A DNA stretch of 64,000 nucleotides from Phragmitibacter sp965284365 (GTDB lineage: Bacteria > Verrucomicrobiota > Verrucomicrobiia > Verrucomicrobiales > Verrucomicrobiaceae). Of the stretch, positions 43,955-53,247 are shown in pieces. The notes under the pieces are model-generated. The model was not told where the DNA came from. It saw only the letters and a list, made by a program, of their open reading frames with translations, and ran no database searches. Positions within the stretch are counted from its first letter, which is position 1. Each line of letters starts with the position of its first letter. The position numbers were made by a program, and so were the translations under genes. Location of the stretch: contig OZ260079.1 in assembly GCA_965284365.1 (NCBI GenBank), positions 1,984,001 to 2,048,000 on the forward strand. The letters run 5' to 3'.

Positions 43955-45016
43955 ATGAAAGCGATCGCCGCCGTCACCTTCACTGCTTTGCTTACAGCGA
44001 GCCAACTGCGCGCGCAGACTACTGTCACCACGGAACCCGTTGGGTTTAATACGGTGACTTGTCTGCCTAATTCGGACACCATCGTGGCTGTCCCTTTTGC
44101 GACAGCTACGGAGTTTCAGGGAGCGCTTAGCGCCGTGCCGACCATTGCAGGTGGGACGGCAACACTGTATCCCACTGGCACGGTAAACTGGACGGTTGAT
44201 GCCTATAAAACGCTTTACTACGTGCGCTTTATTTCCGGGGCGAAATCAGGAATGTATTACCAGATCACGGCGAATGCTGCAGGCACTGTAACTGTGGATC
44301 TGGCAGGAGACACCCTTACCGGTATCACTGGCAATGAAAGTTTCAAGATCTGCAAGTTCTGGACGCTCGGGACGCTGTTTCCGCCTGCCACGCAGACGAC
44401 TTTTGTGCCGTCTGACGGGACGCTTGGGTTCCAGCGTAAGAGTGAGTTGATGATCGTAGACTCGCAGGGTCAAGGTATCAATCTGGCGATCGGCACGAAG
44501 TATTATGTGGTCGGCACAAACTGGCTGAAAGTCGGGGATGGAACGAACCCTGCCAACGACACAATTCTGTGGCCTGACAGCCAGTTTACCGTGAGGCATC
44601 AGGCGGCTAGCATCACTGCTGCGACAACCTTCACCTCGGTTGGCACTGCTGAGACAACGGACTTCGCGACGCCGCTTTCAACATTGCCCGCAGGGCCGCA
44701 GGATAATTATGTGACTCACGGCAGACCCGTCCCGGTCAAACTTTCGGAGCTGGACCTGAGCGCCTCTAGCTTCCTGGATAGCGACGGCACTCTAGGCTTT
44801 CAGCGCCGCGATCAAATTTTGCTGTATGATAATACTTCGGCGTCAATCAACAGGGCGCCAGTTTTTATCTATTATCGTGTGGCAGGCACTTGGTATCGCG
44901 TCGGCGACAGCAATCCTCATAATGATGACACCATTCCCCCTGGCGTTGGTTTCGTGATCCGGAAATACCAATCAGGGACAGGAGCTACGACAGTCTGGAA
45001 TAACAATCCGTATTGA
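43955..45016 (+). CDS. Secreted TIGR02597-type protein
   Basis: 353 residues with a signal peptide (KAIAAVTFTALLTASQLRA). The mature protein begins with the pattern TTEPVGFNTVTCLPNSDTIVAVPF, which I associate with a paralogous family of Verrucomicrobia (TIGR02597). An internal duplication is visible: SDGTLGFQRKSELMIVD near residue 150 and SDGTLGFQRRDQILLYD near 278, each followed by a YYxVGTxWxKVGD-like segment and a DDTI or NDTI block. Function is unknown. It is followed 60 bases later by a PEP-CTERM protein gene. Confidence 0.68.
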   Translation: MKAIAAVTFTALLTASQLRAQTTVTTEPVGFNTVTCLPNSDTIVAVPFATATEFQGALSAVPTIAGGTATLYPTGTVNWTVDAYKTLYYVRFISGAKSGMYYQITANAAGTVTVDLAGDTLTGITGNESFKICKFWTLGTLFPPATQTTFVPSDGTLGFQRKSELMIVDSQGQGINLAIGTKYYVVGTNWLKVGDGTNPANDTILWPDSQFTVRHQAASITAATTFTSVGTAETTDFATPLSTLPAGPQDNYVTHGRPVPVKLSELDLSASSFLDSDGTLGFQRRDQILLYDNTSASINRAPVFIYYRVAGTWYRVGDSNPHNDDTIPPGVGFVIRKYQSGTGATTVWNNNPY

Positions 45017-45076
45017 TTCGGTTTCTTTCATCCTGTATAAAGTGCTCTACGCTAAAATACCCCACGCCTTTTTTCC

Positions 45077-45712
45077 ATGATCCTTAGAATCGCAGCGATT
45101 TTCGCCATTCTGTCTTCGGCAGCGTCTGCCGCGGTAACTATCGAACTGGGTGCCGGTATTATCCAGAGTTCGACTAATACCTCGGTGCCGGTTGGTGCCA
45201 TAGGCATTTTGGTTGCTGACATCAATAATGCCGTAGCCGGTATGCCTACATCAAGTGAGTTGGTCGGCCTCACGCTTACCAATAACACCGTATTCGGAAG
45301 TGGCGGTTACAAGATTGTTGGTGTGTTTCAAGCACAAGATTTGTCAGGCACTGCAGGTGTTCAGGGAGGATATGGGGGACTCACTTCATTCGATCTGACG
45401 GGCGGTGTGGCTACTGGCAACCAGCTTGGTTTGTTTTGGTTCCCGACTATCACAACTGTAGGGGCCACTGTGGCAGACGGCACTTCTTATGGATTCTACC
45501 GGAGCAGCACGGCTGCTGATGGAGGAACCATTGGATACACAGTTCCCACAGATGGTGCGTACTCAATCTATGGATACACCACCACTCTGGGTGGCTCTCT
45601 TGCGGCCAATACTTATTCCGCAACCATGACTGCTACGGCCGTTCCCGAACCGAGCCGGTTCTGCCTTTTTGGCCTCGCGCTGATGGGTCTGATCATGCGC
45701 CGCCGGCGGTAA
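45077..45712 (+). CDS. PEP-CTERM sorting domain protein
   Basis: 211 residues. Signal peptide at 1-19 (ILRIAAIFAILSSAASA). A beta-rich middle (GGYKIVGVFQAQDLSG, FWFPTITTVGATVADGTSYGFYRSS) has no recognised catalytic motif. The C-terminus is the PEP-CTERM signal: VPEPSRFCLFGLALMGLIMRRRR, i.e. motif, hydrophobic helix, basic end. Such proteins are processed by exosortase, whose gene is not in this window. A strong terminator follows. Confidence 0.85.
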   Translation: MILRIAAIFAILSSAASAAVTIELGAGIIQSSTNTSVPVGAIGILVADINNAVAGMPTSSELVGLTLTNNTVFGSGGYKIVGVFQAQDLSGTAGVQGGYGGLTSFDLTGGVATGNQLGLFWFPTITTVGATVADGTSYGFYRSSTAADGGTIGYTVPTDGAYSIYGYTTTLGGSLAANTYSATMTATAVPEPSRFCLFGLALMGLIMRRRR

Positions 45713-45740
45713 GATCTAAACTGGTATTAACTTCTTTTCG

Positions 45741-45774
45741 AGCGGCTTGTGGATCCCAGAGGCCGCTTTTTTTT
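45741..45774 (+). terminator. Rho-independent terminator after the PEP-CTERM gene
   Basis: AGCGGC at 45741-45746 pairs with GCCGCT at 45762-45767, with an inner TGG/CCA pair around ATC, followed by a run of eight T. It lies 28 bases after the stop codon and could also limit reading from the facing gene. Confidence 0.85.
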
Positions 45775-45819
45775 GGGAGCCGACGAAGTGAGAGCAACTC
45801 AGCTCTAACGAGCCTCGCG

Positions 45820-46449
45820 TCATTCGAACAAGCTCTTTGATTCGAGTGCTGCTCCTTTTAAGAACTCGCCGTTGTATTTCCGGTGGAGATCATCGGGAGT
45901 CCACATTTGCTTGTCGGGGCCGGCGCTACGGATGTCGATCTTATCGCGAGAACGGGTGTGAAGGAAAAGTGGTGTGCCCCAGCGATCAATCAACTGGCCA
46001 CGGTCATTGATGGCGGCGTGTTGATCGGGCAGAAACCGCAACTGAGTTCGGTTCTTCCCGCGCAATGCCGCCGCAAATTCTTCATTCGCGCCCATGCGGA
46101 AGGGATTGTCGCCTTTAATCAGCAAGAGCAGGTTGCTGAAGGTGTGGGCCATCTTGTTCAGGTCGTCCTGAGGTCGTGATTCCTTCGACCCATAACCCGC
46201 CAGAATCGTCTCGCCGGGCAGCGGCTGGCTTGGAGGTGGCGAGAAAGTTGAAGATGCCTGGCCAGGAGGGGTTGCCGGGGCCGCGGGTAAATCAAGTTTG
46301 AACTCGCGATCTGCATCGTCTCCATCTCTCTTCTCATCACTCATGGGGTCGGGGCCGAAATAAAAGAGCGCCAACCCAATCGCGACGAGGCCGCTGAAGA
46401 CAGTCCACTTTTGGATCTTTTTGGAGTTCGTCACGCCGTCACTCTCCAT
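45820..46449 (-). CDS. Membrane-anchored pseudopilin-like protein downstream of DUF1501
   Basis: 209 residues. One membrane helix at about 14-31 (KWTVFSGLVAIGLALFYFG), then a Pro/Ser/Asp-rich linker, then a domain from about 95. The C-terminal part RGQLIDRWGTPLFLHTRSR with RSAGPDKQMWTPDDLH strongly resembles the DPWGNKIQY and SSGPDGQQNTPDD ending of GspG, but there is no prepilin leader (no FTLxE). It is the last gene of a minus-strand run gspK, DUF1800, DUF1501. It might interact with pseudopilins or act as a chaperone-like decoy; this is inference. Confidence 0.65.
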   Translation of the reverse strand: MESDGVTNSKKIQKWTVFSGLVAIGLALFYFGPDPMSDEKRDGDDADREFKLDLPAAPATPPGQASSTFSPPPSQPLPGETILAGYGSKESRPQDDLNKMAHTFSNLLLLIKGDNPFRMGANEEFAAALRGKNRTQLRFLPDQHAAINDRGQLIDRWGTPLFLHTRSRDKIDIRSAGPDKQMWTPDDLHRKYNGEFLKGAALESKSLFE

Positions 46450-46491
46450 GCTTTCGCCTACCGCTTCCTATTGTGCTCCGCAATGGGTGGA

Positions 46492-47943
46492 TCAACTCCA
46501 GGTGCCCGGTTTCAGGAAGCCAATAGGGAGGGTCGAGCCGTTGACATCGTAAAAATTGGCGATGTTAGGCAGGACGTAACTCATGTTGGCGGCCGGCACA
46601 CCGAACCAGCGCAGCATTTCGGCGAACAACTGATCCACGGAAGTGGTGGGGATCATGCGACCGCCGTAGCCGGTGTCATTGTCGCTATCGAGGACGAGGC
46701 TTGGGTAGGTGCCGTAGATGCGGCCACCTTGCACGGGGCCGCCCATGATCAGAGAATTGGCGCCCCAAGCGTGATCGGTTCCGCGGCCATTGCTGCGCAG
46801 AGTCCGGCTGAAGTCCGAGGCACTGAAGGTGATGACGCTGTCCTGCACGCCCAAGACATCCAGCGCCCGCTGAAAGGCGACGAGAGCCTCATCCAACATA
46901 AGCATCATCTCGCCCTGGTTCTCCAAAAGCTCACTGTGATGATCCCAGCCACCGAAGCTAAGGAAGAGCGTCTGCCGATGCAGCCCAAGACTGGGCCTCA
47001 GGGCGATCATCTTGGCCGCAGCACGGAACTGCTGCGCCAGCCAGTTAGTGCCAGGAAAGAGACTGGCGATGGCGCTGTCATTGTATCCATTAAACTGCGC
47101 GAGGAAGAACTCCTGGAGTTCGATGCTGCTCTTTGTCAGTTGCGCGTAGGACTGGTGCATGAGACTGGCATACTGCTGCTCCAGCATGCCGCGATGCGCT
47201 ACGTTCTTGAGCGTGGCGGGGTCAAGGGCATTGCCACTATCTCCACTCGTGAAAGTGAGGGCACCGCTGGAAGTCACGACAAATTGCGTCGTTTGATTGC
47301 CCACCTGCAGCAGGTTGTTTCCTGCGAGGGAGATGTTCATGGAGATGCTGTCTCCGTTGGAGGTGCTGTGCAGCACATCGGCGGCGCGGCCCGCCCAACC
47401 GCTGAGTTGAGTCATGCCTTGAGGGACGGAGGTCTGCCACTGGTCTATCTGGTCGCTGTGCGAAAAAAGCGCGCGAGGGAGTCTGACACTTTCTGCCAAA
47501 TACTGGGTCTTGTTAACCGGTTGAATCAGTGTGCCCACATTACTGATCCATGCAGCGCGACGTTTCGAAGTGTCTCCGCCGAGACCGTTGAACAACTCCT
47601 GTAGGCCAGGACAACTGGGGTGCACCCCATACAACTGACCGTCGCCACCGGACTGGTTGAGAGGCAATAAATCGCCCAGAGGCAAAGCGAGATTGTCTCG
47701 AGTCGTCGAGTAGATGGCATGGCGTGTGGGGTCCCGGGGGACGAGCCAATTAAAGGAGTCATTGCCGCCGTGCAGGAAGATGCAAACCAACGAGCGATGG
47801 TCTGAAGGGCCCGCCTGTGCGGCCGCGTGGTTGGCCATCTTCAGATTTAGCAGCGTATTCAAGATGGAAACACTGCTTAAAGCCGAGCAGGCCGACTGTC
47901 CCAGGAAGCGGCGTCGGGTGAGAGCGTTGGTTTTCCTGTTCAT
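46492..47943 (-). CDS. DUF1501 family secreted protein
   Basis: 483 residues. The N-terminus has a twin-arginine-like signal, LTRRRFLGQSACSALSSVSIL, suggesting Tat export. Family blocks are CIFLHGGNDSFNWLVP near 53, LFSHSDQIDQWQTS near 165, FLSFGGWDHHSELLENQ near 330, ITFSASDFSRTLRSNGRGTDHAWG near 370 and MGGPVQGGRIYGTYP. The Asp/His-rich sites resemble the alkaline-phosphatase/sulfatase-like fold and may bind metal. It is 46 bases after the DUF1800 gene, the usual pairing of these two families. The reaction is unknown. Confidence 0.92.
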   Translation of the reverse strand: MNRKTNALTRRRFLGQSACSALSSVSILNTLLNLKMANHAAAQAGPSDHRSLVCIFLHGGNDSFNWLVPRDPTRHAIYSTTRDNLALPLGDLLPLNQSGGDGQLYGVHPSCPGLQELFNGLGGDTSKRRAAWISNVGTLIQPVNKTQYLAESVRLPRALFSHSDQIDQWQTSVPQGMTQLSGWAGRAADVLHSTSNGDSISMNISLAGNNLLQVGNQTTQFVVTSSGALTFTSGDSGNALDPATLKNVAHRGMLEQQYASLMHQSYAQLTKSSIELQEFFLAQFNGYNDSAIASLFPGTNWLAQQFRAAAKMIALRPSLGLHRQTLFLSFGGWDHHSELLENQGEMMLMLDEALVAFQRALDVLGVQDSVITFSASDFSRTLRSNGRGTDHAWGANSLIMGGPVQGGRIYGTYPSLVLDSDNDTGYGGRMIPTTSVDQLFAEMLRWFGVPAANMSYVLPNIANFYDVNGSTLPIGFLKPGTWS

Positions 47944-47989
47944 GCGGGTTCTTGGCTTTGTCCGTCCAAATGCGTGCCTACGTCGCTGC

Positions 47990-50900
47990 TCATCGCATGA
48001 TCGCTCCTTCCGGGCATACCATGGCGAGATAAGCGGCCACCCGCACGCGAGCTGCTGTTTCGGTGGCCGCGATCTGATTGATGGCAGTCAAAATATACTG
48101 GCGGCTGCTGAGCGACATCTCGCCCGCGCAGAAGAGCACATTCATGTTATCCACCAACGCTTCAGGCGTGGTGGCCAAGGCTTTGGCGGCACTCAGATCC
48201 AGGGGGAAACGGTAGGTCTCTCCGTAGCTGAAGCCGTCTTCCATCATGTACCACAAGCGGTTCGGGTAGGAGATGGAAGAGTAACTGTCAGTAATCTGGA
48301 AGACCGGACCGGCTAGGCTATTCTGCGTCAACAAACCCGGAGCCTGATAGTCCGGGCGGTAGAAATTGAAGACGCTCGGTGAGTAAGTAGGCTCCTGCCG
48401 GCTGGATCCAAAATACTCACCCCAATCCCACCACAGCATTTTTGGAGCCGCCTTCATCCCGAAGGCGCGGCCGATCGCCATGGCACGGTTAACGGGCTCT
48501 TTCAGCCGGCCATGAGTGGCACTGGCCGTGTGAGTGAGCAGCCGCGCTTCATCATCGAGAAGGATGGCTTTTATGACTGCTTTCAGATCTCCGCGCACGC
48601 CTTGGCCATTGTTGGCGAAAACGGAGGACACTCTTTGGACATAGGCCGGGCTCGGGTTGTCCGTAACCAGAAATTGAATGAGCTGCTTTCCAACGAAGAC
48701 AGCGCAGTTGGGATGCTCGAAGAGGTTGCGCAGCATGTCTTCGATGTCGCGAATGGCATCGGCGTTCGTTTGCGGTCTCGCGGGGATCTTGTATCCGCGC
48801 ACCAAGGTCTTCTCCCCAAAGTCATGGTAATCGGCATGCATGGTCATAGGGGCGGTGTAGGATTCCTCTGACCAGCCCCCGTTCGCCCAATAGTGACCGC
48901 CGAACCAAAGTCCTGTCAGTACCCGGGCAGTCTGAGTGATCTCAGTGTTGGAGTAAGTAGGAATGGGTTGGCTCTGGCCGTCCAGCCTGCGGCTTCCGTC
49001 CGGGTTAAGTTCCCACAAACCGATAGTGAAAAGCTGCATCACTTCCCGCGCATAGTTCTCATCGGGATACTGATTGATTTCAGGCCGAGCCTTTTGATTG
49101 CCCACATGGCTAAGATAACGGCCCATCACCGGATGGAAGGTCACTTCCTTGAGCACGTCGTAGTAGTTACCCAAGCTGTTGCGAACAAAGATGTCGTAGA
49201 AGTCCGACATGCCGAGCACCCGGTTTTCCAGTTCGGCCTCACGACGTGAAGCCACGAGAATCTGACTCAACGCAAAGGCGACCCGCTGCCGAAGTTGGTC
49301 TTCGCCCTGGATCGCAGCCCGGGCGAAAGCGGTCATCATGTTGTTGCCGAAAAGGAAAGTGTCAGCGCCTTCACCGCCATAGTTGAAGTCGAGATTCGCC
49401 TGCTGCGTTTTCAGATCGAGATAGATGCTTTTCGCATAGTTGGAATGCAGTGTGATGGGTGCAGTGAGCTGTTGGGTGATCCAACCTTCATAGCCAGCCT
49501 GTTGAACCGCAGCGATGTCTTCCATGGTCGGGCCAAAACTTGTCTGCATGAGGAAGCGTGCGGCCTGACTGGCAGAAATCCCGGTGCTCGGAGTCGATCC
49601 CGTGCCGCCAGAACCGCCGCCACCGGAAGATCCGCCTCCACTTGAGGCGGCACCGCCTGCATAGCCACCGCTGCCAGCCGCGCCTTCAAACTGTTGCAGC
49701 ATGGCAACATAATCCCCGCTCATCGTAGCAGTGCCTCCACCAGCGCTAGCAGTGGTGACACTCGAGTGCAGACTGTTGGCCTGATTGGGATTTGAGCCAA
49801 GCACGTTGTCTTCCGCCCAGTCACTCACACCGTCGCTGTCGGTATCGAGGTTCTTTACATCCACTTTGAGGAAGAGCTTGGTGCCAGCGAGCAAGGCATT
49901 TGTAAATGTCTGCCGATATATGTCATCGACGAGGCTGGGTGTGCCAAGACTAAGTGTCCAGGGCGCCACCATATCTTCATCGTACCAGACGCCGTATTGT
50001 TTGTGGGCGGTGCGTGGCCAGCGGACAATCAGATTGCTGCCTTGCGTGAATACTTCGGACCAGAATTTCGAACTTCGATCGAAGGGATCCGTGCCTGCCA
50101 CGCTTTCCTTGTAGTTGCTGATCCCATCTCCATCATCATCAGCATTGGCGGACAGGGAAAAATCTCCGGCCCATAACTCCCACGCATCCGACATGCCGTT
50201 GCCATTGAGGTCTTCTCCTGTGAGACCCGAGGGGAGACCGTTGTAGTAGGGCGGCAGGCTGCTGGCCAGGAGAGGATTGCTACCGCTGAGGGTTTCCACG
50301 CCGTCCCTGGCGCCATCATCATCGCTGTCGTTATCGCGAGGGTTTGTACCGGCAAGGTATTCATCCCGGTTGGAGAGGCCGTCCGAATCAGCATCCTGAG
50401 TGGCATCAGTGGAGGAGGCAGGATTTAGTGAGTAAAGGGACTCCCAGACGTCCGGCATGCCATCTTCATCGGTGTCTTTGTAAGCTGCAAACGCAGCCGT
50501 GTTCTCCAAAGGTGTGTTCTGGAAGTAAGCCTGCACTCCGTCCATCAATTGCAGACGAAAGCGGTTGTTGTTTACAGGGTCATCGTAATCATGCCATGTC
50601 ACCGTATTGTTATGAACGGCAGAGGCGAGCGTGCAGTTGTTCTGCGTAAGCGTGTAGAGGGTGGTGTTGGTATCGAGATTGATAATCTTGAACTGAATGT
50701 TCCAAGCATTAGCAGCACCAGTGCTGGTGCCCGATACTTGGAAGCGAATGCGATCGGAGATGTCATATTTTCCGTGGCCGCTGAATCCGAGACCCGCAGT
50801 GAAGTTATAGGTGGGGATCGTATTCCAATCGCCCTGCCAGATGTCCCCGTTTGGATTGGAGGGATAGCTGAAGGCATTCGTGTGATTGGAATGAAACATG

Positions 50901-53101
50901 TATGTGATGCGGCTCGAGCGAATCGGCAGCGTGTAATACATGGCGGTCGTTCCAGACGCGGCGGTGTTGGAGATAGAGAGCGAAAGCAGATCCTGCGAAG
51001 CTTGCGGGTTACCGCGCGTGTGATCCCAAACCAGCTGTAAGTTGTCCACGTTCCACGTGAAGGTGCGAGGTGAGATCGTGACTACTGGCATATTAGCGGC
51101 CAGTCCGTCAGCCACAAGAGGGTCGGTGCCGCCGCCGACTTCGTCATAATCACTGCGGCCATCGCCGTCGGAGTCTGTGACGTTGGGATTGGTCGGTGAA
51201 GGAAGCCGCGATGCCTCTTCGCCATCGGGCAAGCGATCGCCATCCGTATCGGCAAGCAAGGCGTTGCTGCCCGTGTTGTTCGCGCTGACCCAAGTGCCAG
51301 TCCCAGTTTCTTTGGAGTCGATCAAGCCATCGCCATCGGTGTCCGCCAACCTTGGATCCGTGCGGCGTGCGTATTCGGAGGTGTTGTTCAAGCTATCACC
51401 ATCTGTGTCTGCCGCGGCATCGGTATCAGATCGTGGGTTCAGTTTGTTGGTGAACTCCCAATGATCCGGCAGGCCGTCGCTATCCGAGTCGGTTTGCGCG
51501 TTGACGATCTGAATGCCGTGGATGCCTCCTGCATGCCAGTCGCGCATGGCCATCGATACGGTCATGCTGGTCCCGGTTACATTACGAAAACGGATGCTGT
51601 TGGCCCGCCACGGTGAAATTGAGTTCGAGACGGGAGTTTCAATAAACTGTGTCTGCGGTGAGGAACTCGATGTTGTGAACCAAGTGTCGGTGCTGCTGTT
51701 ATTATTCAGCCGCACATAAGCGATGGCGTTGTCATAAAGCGAGCCACCATAAACGATCACGTCATAGACAGGATAAGTGATGTTGGACACTGTCACGCTG
51801 GCGGGACTGGACTCGCTGGCATTGAGGTAGCCATCCAACAACTTCGTGAAGCTATTTCCGCTTGCCCATGTGCTGCTGGGCGTATGCCACGAGAAGGTCA
51901 TCCCACTCGCCGCTCCGTTGCCATTGAGCAGGGTGCCTGCAGTGGGTGAGGCAATATCGGCCTGCGTGCCATCGTCGCTATCCCAAGTGCTAAGTGGCCG
52001 TGTGGCATTCCAGTTTGGCTGAGGGATGCGGCCGGTGACTGCATAGGGCGACAAAGCATTCTGCGGGTTCAGTTCAGAGACAAACTGAATACCGACAAAC
52101 GAACTTGGTGCGGGCGGCTTGCTGGTATTGCTGGCCGGGTTAAAGCCTGTGGTAACTTCCCAGGCATCATTGGCCAGATCACCGTCGGTGTCCTTGAGCA
52201 GAGGATTTGAGGCGGAACTCGAAGTAACTTCAGCCCCGTCCAGCAGTGAATCTCCGTCGGTGTCTGCATTTAGCGGATCTGTGCCGGTATTGGTGGCACT
52301 TACAAAGATGGCCGTGTTTGTCTCCACGCCGTCTGCCAGGCCGTCGTCGTCAGAGTCGGTGTCGTGGGCATTGGTCTTTTTGGCGAATTCCTGCGTGTTG
52401 GTGAGCCCATCGTTGTCGGGATCCTGGGCGGCATCGACCGCCAGATTGTCGTTGAGTCCCTGATCCTCTTCCCACCAGCGCGGCAAACCATCGGCATCGG
52501 CATCTTGAAGGGCCAGCGGATGAATCTCGAAGCTTAGTGAGTCAAAGGCAATCCAGCCATTGGCGGAGGAAGGGACGCCAATGGTTCTTGTGATTTGGAT
52601 AACATTCTCCCCGATGACAGGCGTGAATGTCCCCGCATTCGCTTCTACGAAGACGGTGCCACTGACCTGATGCACCTTGGTGCCGATGAGCGCGCCATTC
52701 AGTCGGACTTCAAATTGATGGGTGCCGTAGCCCAATCCCGACCAACCGCCCCATATATGCTGAAAGGTCAAACGGATGCGGGCTGTGCTTACCGCCTGGG
52801 CTGCAGTCAGATTGAAATGAATGCGGTTTGTGTGATTTGAAGTGCTCAGCGCCCGCTCATAGTTTCCCGGTGCTTCCGCAGTCCCAAATGTGCCGATGCC
52901 ATAGGTGCCAGCGAAGTAGTAGTCATTGTCCAACGCAGTGGCGCTACCCGGTGAAGCGTTTTGTTGCCAACTTTCGTTACCGAATTCGTTTGGCTCGCCA
53001 TCCTGAGTGCCAAGTGTCCAGATGGTCGAGTATTGCGAAAAGGCAGGCGTGAGAGCCAGCGAAGCAAAAGCAAAACAAGCAAGTAGGGGGTAAACTCGCA
53101 T
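47990..53101 (-). CDS. Giant DUF1800 protein with thrombospondin type 3 repeats
   Basis: 1703 residues from ATG 53101 (a TTG one codon earlier is unlikely). A signal peptide (RVYPLLACFAFASLALTPAFS) is followed by a lectin-like domain to about 200, then at least fifteen DxDxDG calcium-type repeats (DTDGDGLID, DSDGDGRSDYDEV, DTDEDGMPDVWES), interrupted by two beta domains, to about 1190. A Gly/Ser-rich linker leads to the C-terminal DUF1800 domain (1235-1700) with SASQAARFLMQTSFGPTMED, REVMQLFTIGLWELNPDGS and HPNCAVFVGKQLIQFLVT. DUF1800 proteins are usually 450-600 residues, so this one has a very large surface-type extension. Confidence 0.9.
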   Translation of the reverse strand: MRVYPLLACFAFASLALTPAFSQYSTIWTLGTQDGEPNEFGNESWQQNASPGSATALDNDYYFAGTYGIGTFGTAEAPGNYERALSTSNHTNRIHFNLTAAQAVSTARIRLTFQHIWGGWSGLGYGTHQFEVRLNGALIGTKVHQVSGTVFVEANAGTFTPVIGENVIQITRTIGVPSSANGWIAFDSLSFEIHPLALQDADADGLPRWWEEDQGLNDNLAVDAAQDPDNDGLTNTQEFAKKTNAHDTDSDDDGLADGVETNTAIFVSATNTGTDPLNADTDGDSLLDGAEVTSSSASNPLLKDTDGDLANDAWEVTTGFNPASNTSKPPAPSSFVGIQFVSELNPQNALSPYAVTGRIPQPNWNATRPLSTWDSDDGTQADIASPTAGTLLNGNGAASGMTFSWHTPSSTWASGNSFTKLLDGYLNASESSPASVTVSNITYPVYDVIVYGGSLYDNAIAYVRLNNNSSTDTWFTTSSSSPQTQFIETPVSNSISPWRANSIRFRNVTGTSMTVSMAMRDWHAGGIHGIQIVNAQTDSDSDGLPDHWEFTNKLNPRSDTDAAADTDGDSLNNTSEYARRTDPRLADTDGDGLIDSKETGTGTWVSANNTGSNALLADTDGDRLPDGEEASRLPSPTNPNVTDSDGDGRSDYDEVGGGTDPLVADGLAANMPVVTISPRTFTWNVDNLQLVWDHTRGNPQASQDLLSLSISNTAASGTTAMYYTLPIRSSRITYMFHSNHTNAFSYPSNPNGDIWQGDWNTIPTYNFTAGLGFSGHGKYDISDRIRFQVSGTSTGAANAWNIQFKIINLDTNTTLYTLTQNNCTLASAVHNNTVTWHDYDDPVNNNRFRLQLMDGVQAYFQNTPLENTAAFAAYKDTDEDGMPDVWESLYSLNPASSTDATQDADSDGLSNRDEYLAGTNPRDNDSDDDGARDGVETLSGSNPLLASSLPPYYNGLPSGLTGEDLNGNGMSDAWELWAGDFSLSANADDDGDGISNYKESVAGTDPFDRSSKFWSEVFTQGSNLIVRWPRTAHKQYGVWYDEDMVAPWTLSLGTPSLVDDIYRQTFTNALLAGTKLFLKVDVKNLDTDSDGVSDWAEDNVLGSNPNQANSLHSSVTTASAGGGTATMSGDYVAMLQQFEGAAGSGGYAGGAASSGGGSSGGGGSGGTGSTPSTGISASQAARFLMQTSFGPTMEDIAAVQQAGYEGWITQQLTAPITLHSNYAKSIYLDLKTQQANLDFNYGGEGADTFLFGNNMMTAFARAAIQGEDQLRQRVAFALSQILVASRREAELENRVLGMSDFYDIFVRNSLGNYYDVLKEVTFHPVMGRYLSHVGNQKARPEINQYPDENYAREVMQLFTIGLWELNPDGSRRLDGQSQPIPTYSNTEITQTARVLTGLWFGGHYWANGGWSEESYTAPMTMHADYHDFGEKTLVRGYKIPARPQTNADAIRDIEDMLRNLFEHPNCAVFVGKQLIQFLVTDNPSPAYVQRVSSVFANNGQGVRGDLKAVIKAILLDDEARLLTHTASATHGRLKEPVNRAMAIGRAFGMKAAPKMLWWDWGEYFGSSRQEPTYSPSVFNFYRPDYQAPGLLTQNSLAGPVFQITDSYSSISYPNRLWYMMEDGFSYGETYRFPLDLSAAKALATTPEALVDNMNVLFCAGEMSLSSRQYILTAINQIAATETAARVRVAAYLAMVCPEGAIMR

Positions 53102-53247
53102 CAACCCATTACCTTACTGAATTCTAGCAATTGTGACAATCTTCATTGGAACGGTTTTTGATTATTCGAAGGAACGCCTGCGATTTCAGAGGGACGCACT
53201 TAGTAAAAACTTGTGCCTAAGTCGATTCCAAGTCAGATCGCGTCGAG

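Noticed and set aside
46411..47604. 397-codon open frame on the plus strand
   Set aside because: Antisense to the DUF1501 gene; no recognisable motif.
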